Shown: positions 55,966-64,000 of the stretch, in pieces
Numbering within the stretch: the first letter of the stretch is position 1
Layout of the letters: each line of letters opens with the position of its first letter
Source of the DNA: Aaosphaeria pasadenensis
Taxonomy: Eukaryota > Ascomycota > Dothideomycetes > Pleosporales
Assembly (NCBI GenBank): GCA_022813625.1
Contig: JAKLMB010000018.1
Span: forward strand, 372,001-436,000
Direction of reading: 5' to 3'
Length of the DNA: 64,000 nt
The notes under the pieces: generated by a model
Seen by the model: the letters and a program-made list of their open reading frames with translations, nothing else
What the model was told of the DNA's origin: nothing
Databases searched by the model: none
Made by a program: the position numbers and the translations under genes

Positions 55966-57241
55966 TTGGTTCTCTTTGGTGTTTTGAGTTGAGTTGTTAT
56001 TGAGGGAGAGGGTGGGAGGTTGGGTAGTGTGGTGTAGGCCTTCTCCTTGCTTCTGGTGGATGTGGAGTGTAGAGTGCTGTAGGTGTTCCTTTTCCTTTCC
56101 TTGGTGGGAGTTGTAGAAGAAACGAGGAAGGAAGAAGGTCGTAGTGGTATCTTATGTACAGAACTCTCTGTGTGAACTTGATGTATGCGTGTATGAAGTT
56201 GAGATGGTATGTTTGAAGTTTCGATATGGAATAGTATGAAGTTGATTATACAGGTAGTCAATTGCAGAATACTACTAAACCTGCGGTCTACCCCGGATAT
56301 ATCTATCACACAACCATTTTAGCCACGACCTGCGATCGACCATACAAACACGCAATCCCAAAAAAACAGGCTTCGGTTTCGGCCCACCCCGAGACCCAAG
56401 CCCTGCTGCTGGAGAAAAAGGCAGCAGCCTATCTCATTCGGCGTGCAGTACATACACGTAGTGTAGTGAGTAATGTAATACCAAGCCTCACCGGAAGGCA
56501 GGTACCCCGTCGTTGATCTCACATAAAGGCTCCGAATTCAACAAGAGGTCTCGATTGTCGAAGTGGTTGCTTTGTCGCTCATGGCCTGCATCGGGATGTG
56601 GTTTGTTCTGATATTCAGAATGGATTTCCTGTTTGGGTCGATGTGCAGCGGGGCGCCTTAGGGGACACTCGTCAGAGGCGGAGTTGAAAGCTGTGCCACC
56701 TCGCCTGCCACGCTACAACGACGATTACCACGCGCAGCCTCGCAGTATTTCGCCACGAGGGATTCGCAGATTATTGTGACGAGTGGTAACTAGTAGCAGT
56801 GGCATTGCGTCGTGCATCGGAAAGTTAGATTTAGGTAAGGTATTACCCCATTGTTTGGACTTGGGGAAATTTCCCGACGATGAAATGGCCCCGTGAGAGG
56901 GATCGTGTAGGATTCGAAAGTGACATCATGTATCACGACGGGATCCTGGAAATTAATTTGACCTCGCGACATGGTACTTAAGAGGGGATTTATCCTTTTC
57001 GGATCGTCGTTGGAGGGGTGAATGAATGGTCGTTATTGCGTTGTCGATTGTCGAAACGGACTGTCGACAACGGCTTTTCGTTGGCAACGTCGTCCTGGGG
57101 AGAGTGTTGGCTCCCCTACCGCGATATGCGTTCATACATGGTCTCTGGATGTCGGAATCGGACGAAGGCATGGACGAAGACGTGTGATGTCGTGTGAAGG
57201 CATCGCATCACTGTCTTTAACTGACGGTCCAACGAGCACAC
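55966..57241. other. Gene-free stretch
   Basis: Promoter and leader of the small basic protein gene at the left (rich in pyrimidine on the minus strand), 3' flank of the MGSCFS gene at the right. No credible frame in between. Confidence 0.5.
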
Positions 57242-57493
57242 TCATCTCTCGCCCAACTTCCTCGCCAACCCTTCCTCCCCTTCACCAACCAACAACGTCA
57301 TGCCCAGCGCACCCTGCTCACTCTGCCGCTGCTGTTTCTTCATCTGCTTCTCTGCCTTTTTCCTCGCTTTCTGGAGCTCCTTTGCCGTCCGCTTGTCGGG
57401 CACTGGGTAGTAGTATAGGCGGCCCGTGTCGTAGTATTGCGGTCCGACTGGCGTGGGAGGTTTTTCTGATGATCGCGAGAAACAACTACCCAT
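57242..57493 (-). CDS. Small putative N-myristoylated protein
   Basis: 83 aa from the ATG at 57493. It begins MGSCFS, a near-ideal N-myristoylation signal (Gly2, small residue at 3, Ser at 6) with a neighbouring Cys4 for palmitoylation, so membrane anchoring is likely. The middle (PQYYDTGRLYYYPVPDKRTAKEL) is Tyr-rich, then a basic Lys/Gln coiled-coil-like helix (QKARKKAEKQMKKQQRQ), and a Gly/Glu-rich tail. The frame is open to 57565, but only the internal start gives the lipid signal. I believe similar small proteins occur in other filamentous fungi but cannot name a family. Confidence 0.6.
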   Translation of the reverse strand: MGSCFSRSSEKPPTPVGPQYYDTGRLYYYPVPDKRTAKELQKARKKAEKQMKKQQRQSEQGALGMTLLVGEGEEGLARKLGER

Positions 57494-59147
57494 GTTTCCT
57501 CTTCCTCTCCCAAAGTAACAATTAGCGTCAATTGTGTTGTTGAATGGTCGAACTATAATTTGCAAATTCCTATCTCCAAAGTCAAAGAACGAACTTCACG
57601 ATACAACCCAGCGATGAAGACGAAGTCGCATATAGATATGTGACATTGTCCCCCTTCGCTTGCCGGAACAAACGTCCAACCCAAGAAATGGTACGCGCGT
57701 TGTTACGGGCAGACGGCATACGATGCCCCACACAGAATTGAGGCTGAGGGTGCTTTTTGGCGTGCGTCCGTGAAGTATTCGTCGAATTCTCGGTGCTGAA
57801 TAACAGATAATTACGAGGTCTGGATCGTCTCGGACGGACTTGTTTGAGGGTATGTATTTATAAATAATGCGCAGACCATTGTTGAGCTTTCTTTTGCTGC
57901 TGGTGCGTAGATGGCTTGTGTGAGTATTTCCTCAAGTGGTAGTCTTGCGGGATCGAACGGATCGGCGCCACTCAGCCACAGGGTTGTCGGCAGTCCTTCG
58001 GCGGACGGGGAAGCTAAGTTAATGAGCAGGAATTGTTGTTCGTCGGTAGTTGTGTCAAGTTATCTTTGTGTCAGTGGGCCATGTAAATTGCTGCGTGGTA
58101 TGCGTAGGTGGTGGTTGAAGCATGCAACGCGTCGTCATTTTCGCTTCCAGGTCTTCACACTTCGTTTAAAGGTATCAACCTATCTAAGCAACACTTTCCC
58201 TACAGTACTTTCGTACGATGAAAAGGAAATTACCTTCCATGATCAGAGTCTTGACGACGAAATGGAATGTAAGAAGAGGCATGACATGATGTATGAGATT
58301 TCTGTGCTACTCCCATCCGATCATCCAGCCCAATGACTATCTGAACGGAGCACAAGTCAGATGATGTGCTGCTCTGAGTATCTGCGTACCCGTCGGATAC
58401 TTCATCATGTGATTGGAATACCAACTATTCTGTACAACATTCTTACAATATGCTCAATGATGCTTCTCCTGATGGACCATCATGTGGTGGTCGTTTCGAA
58501 ACACGAGCAAGGCGATTGCATGCTTGTGGGATGAAGGATGCCAACTCATTGATTGGTCCAGTACGATCGCCACAGCCGCGACCGCAATTATGCGTTCATC
58601 AAATCATCACCAACCTTTCAGACAAGAACTTGAAAGGAAGCAGGTCTTCTACCAACTTGTTGCGCCACAGATGCCAGGTTAATGCCAGGGTCCAGCGATC
58701 GACAGCGATTCTAGCCTCAAGAAGAACGCAGCCGTTGGCTCTAAAGCCTGCCAAACCCAAGCCCATGGCTCCCCCTCGTGGGCCAGTCGCATTGCAACGT
58801 TGACAACGGTTGTCTAATTGCCCTGGGGAATGCGCATCATACCCCAGCATTCCCCTCGCCTTGTGCAGCGCTTGTCCCTCCTTTCACTGCCCAGAATGCT
58901 CATCTGCCTTCCTCATTGGAAGGTCGTCTGCTTCCTGCCCCTTGGTACCTTCGTAGTAAATGTAACTGCATGACATGTACCTACCTACGTACTTTCTTGT
59001 TTGGAGGTCTGGGCAACCCGTGCCACACTTTATATCCATCATGTCCCTATTTCCACCCTCGGACTGATTTCTTGTCTGCTCCATCTGTCGCTTGATCTCT
59101 CTACCTGACCCGCACTCGTCCATCTTCGTTGGACCAATTTTGAAGAG
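57494..59147. other. Gene-free 1.65 kb
   Basis: Divergent spacer between the MGSCFS gene and the FAD oxidase; contains both promoters. The left part (about 57830-58010, minus strand) has a 64-codon open stretch with protein-like composition but no start, listed under rejected items. TACCTACCTACG at 58979 is a simple element. Confidence 0.5.
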
Positions 59148-60639
59148 ATGGGCAATTCCGGGAGCACTGCTATTGGAAAGTGTCTGGTGGATGCCGTTGG
59201 AGGAGACAAGGCACTTCTGGCTGACAAGCAAACACCTTTGTACCAGCTCGCCCATGTAAAGCCATACAACCTGGATATTTCGGTAGAACCTGCGGCCGTC
59301 ACCTATCCCAAATCCGCAGAGCATGTCGCCGCAATCGTGAAATGCGCTGCAGACAACGACTTCAAGGTCCAACCACGCGGCGGCGGTCACTCGTATGCAA
59401 ATTATGGTAAGCTTGATACGTCTAAACTGGCACACCAGCTTTCGCAAGTACTGATCAAGAATAAAAGGCATCGGTGGCGAGAGCGGAGTCATTGTCGTTG
59501 ACCTCAAGAACTTCCAACAATTCTCCATCGACAAGAATACCTGGCAAGCTACGATCGGCGCAGGATCACTTCTCGGTGACGTAACGAAACGACTTCACGA
59601 TAATGGAAAGCGAGCAATGGCTCACGGAACGTGTCCGCAGGTTGGCATCGGCGGCCATGCTACCATCGGTGGCCTGGGTCCATCGAGCCGGATGTGGGGA
59701 TCTGCTCTCGACCATGTCCAGGAAGTTCAAGTTGTCCTTGCGAATTCATCCATAGTGAAGGCTTCGGAGAAAGAGAATTCAGATGTGTTTTGGGCTCTCA
59801 AAGGTGCTGGCGCAAGTTTCGGGATCATCACCGAATTCAAGGTTCGCACCCAGGCCGAACCAGGCGAGTCCGTCCTCTACTCGTACGGTCTCCAGGTCGG
59901 AAATGCCCAAGCAAAGGCAGATGCGTTCAAGAAATGGCAGGCTCTCATCTCGGACCCCGATCTGTCTCGAAAGTTCGCCAGTCAATTCATCGTCACTGAA
60001 CTAGGTGCCATAATCACTGGAACATACTTTGGGTCACAAAAGGAATTCGACAGCTTAAACATATCCAACAGGCTCCCTCACAAAGACGAGTCTGTCATTG
60101 TGCTGAAGGACTGGCTAGGTGTTGTTGGTCACTGGGCAGAGGACCTCGCACTCGAGATCGGTGGTGGCATTCAGAGCAATTTCTACGCCAAATCCGTTGC
60201 CTACACTAAAGACGACCTTATTCCCGACGCCGATGTAGACAAGCTATTCAACTACATTGAAAAGACAGACAAGGGTACACCTCTCTGGTTCGTCATTTGG
60301 GACTTGGAAGGTGGTGCCATCAACGACGTTGCGCCAGACGCAACGGCATATGGTCATCGCGATGCCTTGTTCTATCACCAAGCCTATGCTGTGAATCTAG
60401 TCGGGAAAGTTAACAGTAAGATTCGCAACTTCTTGACTGGTTTCAACAAAGTGATTACGGACGCTCTTCCTGGGCATGACCTGGGTGCCTATGCTGGCTA
60501 CGTCGACCCGGCGTTGGGAGACAAAGGTGCAGAGGCCTACTGGAGAGGCAACCTGCCCAGACTGCAGAAGATCAAGGCGGCTGTCGATCCCAAGGATATC
60601 TTCCACAACCCTCAGAGCGTAAGGCCGGCGAAATCATAG
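59148..60639 (+). CDS. FAD-linked oxidase, BBE/GOOX type (bicovalent flavin)
   Basis: Exons 59148-59406 and 59468-60639 give 476 aa. PCMH-type FAD domain: the PRGGGHSYANYG motif with H81 and the GTCPQVGIGGH motif with C142 are the two sites for covalent FAD attachment typical of berberine-bridge-enzyme-like and glucooligosaccharide oxidases; GLGPSSRMWGSALDHVQEVQVV and FWALKGAGASFGIITEF follow. The C-terminal BBE segment is AYWRGNLPRLQKIKAAVDPKDIFHNPQSV. The intron (61 bp) lies directly after the H81 motif. Family enzymes oxidise sugars or alkaloid-like alcohols with oxygen, making peroxide. Unlike most, it has no signal peptide: it begins MGNSGSTAIG. Substrate unknown. Confidence 0.92.
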
Positions 60640-61835
60640 TCCTCCTCTTCTCTTCGGTTGAAGTAGAGTATCATCACAGACGAGTATGAATTATCTGCAA
60701 ACAGGATACCCTTATGTTCAAGTTTCAAGTTATGACCATAGCCTTCTAATAATACATCGAATTGATATTCCCATTCTCTGATGCCCACCTCGTGGTGATG
60801 GTTCCTTCCTTCTTGTGTACTATGTAGCACCTGCCAACAACATACGCCACATGGCACGTGAAGACTTCCACATCCCCTTTAACAACAAACGTTCATACAC
60901 TCATCTCCATCCACCTCCAATCCAACACTCCGATCACATTCATGTCCGTGTTCATCTCCACATGAAGATCTTTCAAGATCAAAGCGGCTGTGGCGTCGAA
61001 CATTTGGAGCTGATGACTTGTGGGGACGTCCACGCGTCCTAAATGGGTACTTTATGTTAAAGGGCACGACAGAACACTCTCGCGCAAATTACATCAATCT
61101 ATCTTTCAGATACAGACACATCCTCATTACAATGAACGGGCACTGCTTACGAGCAATGACTATGATCTCACTGACGACAAAGGGCTCACATACACCGCAT
61201 ACTCCTTTCGTGGCGAGAAGGCACTTCAACGCACTGAAGAACGTCTGAGGTGATGGGGCTGGCGCAAGCCATTGACATTACAGATTACATCTTTTCACAA
61301 AGGGGGTTAAACTACTAATTGTTCTTTTAAAGTCCTACTTCCATCTCCCGAGCTCGTCTCCTTCCAACCACCCATCCACCCATTGCCTCCGCCCGAGAGC
61401 AATTCTCCCAATCATTCAAACATTACCTAAGGCCAACTCAAAACACAAGGAAAGAAAATGGGGGACGTCTCCAAACCGCGAGGTATCATAGAAAGGGGGA
61501 AAAGGTTCCCAAAAAGAAAAAGGGTAGGCGTATACTCCGTTCCCACAAGGGGAAGAAGGCAACATCTCATCGTTACAGACAAAAAAAGAGAACTGCGAAC
61601 TCAAACAAAGAAGGAAAGTTGGAACGAGCGTCATTCGCAATTGACTGCGCCAGCCGCCGATATTTTGAATTTTTCTTGTATCTCCCAAACGCTCCTCGGC
61701 CGCCGACCGATTCGCGTCCTGAGTACTTGCCTACTGCAGCCCTCCCATCCCGTCGAGAGATTGCAACTTTCGCATGTCCGGTCGCCTAGTACCAGGGCGA
61801 CCTTCATATCCCTTCGATTGATCGAATCAGGCCCT
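60640..61835. other. Convergent 3' flanks, gene-free
   Basis: 1.2 kb between the stop codons of the FAD oxidase and the GPI-protein gene. Short overlapping frames on both strands have no motif. Nothing else seen. Confidence 0.5.
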
Positions 61836-62455
61836 TTACAGAGCGAGCAGACCGACGACACCCATCAAACCGGCAAGGCCTGCGCCGACAACGGCAGTGG
61901 GAGCAGCAGCACCACCCGTGGAGGAGCTGGGTGCGGCAGCGGAGGCTGCGCTGGAAGAGCTGGGCGCGCTGGTCGTCGCGGCGCTGCTGGACGCGCTCTC
62001 GCTCGCGCTGCTTGCGCTGGAGGCCTGGCTCGAGCTGGCGGCGGAAGTTGGGGTGGCAGATGGGGTGGTAACGGCGGCGGCGGGATACAGAGACGGGAGG
62101 GCAGACTTTACGTCTGCGGGAAGGCCAGTGTACCAGGCAGGAGGGTTTCCGGCAGAGATGGAAGATGCGACTTCAGCGCCGAAGGAAGAGGGATTCTGGA
62201 AGGCGGAGACCTGGACCTCTGGTGGGATAGCGGTGCGGAGGACGGAGAAGACAGACACGCCGACGCTGTTTACATGTTAGTATCGCGATGCGAATGTCAC
62301 TGTGTATGCGATTCGGTAGGCAGAGGGAGTATGTTGGTTTCGATGCGACGTTGAGCAGAGGTGGGATCTAGGACGTACGGGTCGGTAGGGAAGGAGAGCT
62401 GCGCGACAGCGCCTCCAGTGAGGGCGATGCCCACGGTGAGGCTCTTGAGATGCAT
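61836..62455 (-). CDS. GPI-anchored Ser/Ala-rich surface protein
   Basis: Exons 62455-62379 and 62265-61836 (113-bp intron) give 168 aa. Signal peptide at the start (MHLKSLTVGIALTGGAVAQ), then a folded segment of about 65 residues (VFSVLRTAIPPEVQVSAF, SSISAGNPPAWYTGLPADVKSALPSL) resembling a domain common in fungal GPI proteins, a Ser/Ala/Thr stretch (about 95-145) likely O-mannosylated, and a hydrophobic C-terminus (VVGAGLAGLMGVVGLLAL) after a small-residue region, fitting a GPI signal. Cell wall or plasma membrane location is inferred. The first exon carries the start and signal; without it the second exon would have no ATG, which supports the splice. GC content is high from Ala/Ser codons. 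Confidence 0.85.
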
Positions 62456-64000
62456 CGCTACCTCAAGAGTCCAGAGTACGGTCTGGGAAATTGCGCGTCA
62501 CCAGAGATGTGGTTGTTATCGGGTTGGGGAATTGGGATGAGCGAGTGTGGAGATGCGGTCGAAGTCGAAAGTGTGGAGCAAGATAGAATGAACGTGTGAG
62601 AGACGGTGGTGATGGCGGGAGATGGGAGATGGAAGGGGTGAGGAAGCGCAGGATCTGGGGTGTTATTTGAAACAACAGGTTCCCCGTCGCCGTGTCACTA
62701 CTGAAGGTTTTGGAGCTGGAGCTGGATCTGACTCGGGCTGGGGAGCTTTGCCTGGGCAGGGCATGGCAGGGCAGTCGGCGTCTACTAAAAACGATGCACA
62801 CACGGTGTTGGCCAAACACGAGACGGGGCGCGGCACGAAGTGAGGTTTGGCAAAGGAGTGGCTTAAATTAAAGCGATGGGCACAAGACCAGACCAAACAG
62901 CAAGCGAAATTCGATGCTCAATTGGTCTGGGGCCATCACGAAGCTGCACAGCTTGCAGAGCGTATGCAGTGTTTGTTCTTGTGGCGACGAATGCGCTGTC
63001 GCCCTCACAGCCCCGTCTACTCCAATGGCTCAATCTCAGCACATCCACAGACGGCCACATCACCGAAGCAAACAAACTCACCATCACATCATCTTTGTCA
63101 ATTTTGGTGAGCTGTTCTTCCCCACCTTGTCCGACACTCTGAACGAAGTCCGGCACGCAAGTCTGTCGTGAAATTTCGCATCTCAGAAAGCTTTGATTAG
63201 CAGGCCAATCAGAGACGCCAAACGGCGCCCCCTAAGCCAACATCTCATTTCCACTTTTTAAGCTACAGCTCTGACCAAGGGGACACCTCTGCTCTTCATT
63301 GTATACTACCTAACTAACCAACTAATTGTTTCTCTGTTGCTACCGGCTGCTCTGGTAACGGACGGAGATACCCTGCAAAACACTTTACACGCCTTGCATC
63401 GATCGCGTGCACTGTATCTGTATGTGCCTGGTGTCTCCGATGCAAGGTACGATCAATATACTTTGGGTCGCATCACGAGTTCACAACACTACCAGTAGTA
63501 ACTATCCCATCGTGGGTAATTACCTGGGTAACTGAAGAGGAAAAACAAACAAACGTCTGAGGCTGGCCTAGAACTCACCACACATACCAAGATCGCGAGT
63601 CTAGTTCCAAGAAGAACGGATGTCTTCTCCCCAAGACTGACCTACCAACCAACCGATCATATTGGCTAAGATGAGGTTAAATCGTTCGCCAATATGTATA
63701 CCACAGAACGGAGTATTGGTCACAGTATTGTGTATGAATTGATTTTTGCACATCGCAATTTCCCACCAGACGAACCCCCGACGTCGTGTGCCCACTGCCC
63801 AGCCGACATCGTTCGGCAGTCAAGACCTCAAGCCGGGTACGTTTCCCGGGCCCAGAGAACGGACGGGAGGAAGGGAGGCCCAAGCCGAATTTATCTACAT
63901 ATATAAGGCACATACGTCAAGATCGATCAGATCAAGATCAAGATCAATGATAGGCGCAGGGCGGGAGACAGACGGGCGTAGGCGCATCGCATCGCATCTA
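62456..64000. other. Right flank, gene-free
   Basis: Promoter and leader of the GPI-protein gene, then noncoding sequence to the window edge. Frames of 64-97 codons overlap on both strands without motifs. Part of a gene outside the window could begin here, but none is visible. Confidence 0.5.

Noticed and set aside
55647..56309. 220-codon minus-strand frame
   Set aside because: Composed of Ser/Thr/Pro/His runs; overlaps the more protein-like small frame at 55696-55965.
57835..58020. 64-codon minus-strand open stretch (LPTTLWLSGADPFDPARL) that looks like an exon
   Set aside because: There is a possible TTAG acceptor, but no start codon and no convincing upstream exon or donor. Could be a decayed gene fragment; not enough to call.
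58884..59534. 216-codon minus-strand frame
   Set aside because: Overlaps the first exon and promoter of the FAD oxidase and shows no motif.
61458..62354. 298-codon plus-strand frame over the GPI-protein gene
   Set aside because: Antisense of Ser/Ala-rich coding sequence; GC-rich repeats keep the opposite frame open. Its translation is Gly/Arg/Ala low-complexity, while the minus strand gives a signal peptide and GPI tail.

Overview
The window is nuclear DNA of a filamentous ascomycete (Pezizomycotina). Genes are interrupted by short introns (mostly 49-120 bp) with GT..AG borders, intergenic regions are compact except for one large gap, and the gene content is typical of such fungi (Prp46, Orc1, Uba2, elongin C, Qng1-type queuosine salvage protein, DUF3605 protein, GPI-anchored Ser/Ala-rich protein, secreted Cys-rich protein). 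The species cannot be named from the sequence alone. I recognised 20 protein-coding genes, rebuilt their exons by hand, and add two small lower-confidence ones. I saw no rRNA, convincing tRNA, CRISPR array or recognisable transposon.

Layout. 0.8-9.1 kb: PRP46 splicing factor (+), ORC1 replication initiator (-), and a bZIP-type regulator (-). 9.1-28.5 kb: a gap of about 19.4 kb without any credible gene, lying upstream of the bZIP gene; it holds microsatellites, two canonical G-quadruplex motifs, short hairpins and recurrent TACGGAGTA elements. 28.5-40.5 kb: DDHD phospholipase-like protein, two small tandem proteins that look like diverged paralogues, a thioredoxin-reductase-like (GliT-type) flavoprotein, a six-exon secreted subtilisin-like protease, and a DUF3605 protein, all on the minus strand. 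41.3-47.1 kb: a housekeeping block with two divergent pairs, elongin C/SDR reductase and UBA2/QNG1. 47.5-51.5 kb: a GNAT acetyltransferase, a secreted cysteine-rich protein, a second GNAT and a double ABM-like domain protein. 53.5-64 kb: amino acid permease, two small conserved-looking proteins, a bicovalent FAD oxidase and a GPI-anchored wall protein.

How the genes work together. ELC1 (cullin-ring ligase adaptor) and UBA2 (SUMO E1 subunit) both belong to ubiquitin-like modification but are probably only neighbours. No secondary-metabolite cluster is visible: the GliT-like enzyme has no NRPS/PKS beside it. The most unusual items are the 19-kb gap in front of the bZIP gene, the tandem small-protein pair with a shared phase-1 intron, a bZIP protein without a leucine zipper, a secreted 8-Cys protein with a Kex2-type site, and an FAD oxidase of a usually secreted family that lacks a signal peptide and begins with a myristoylation-like N-terminus.
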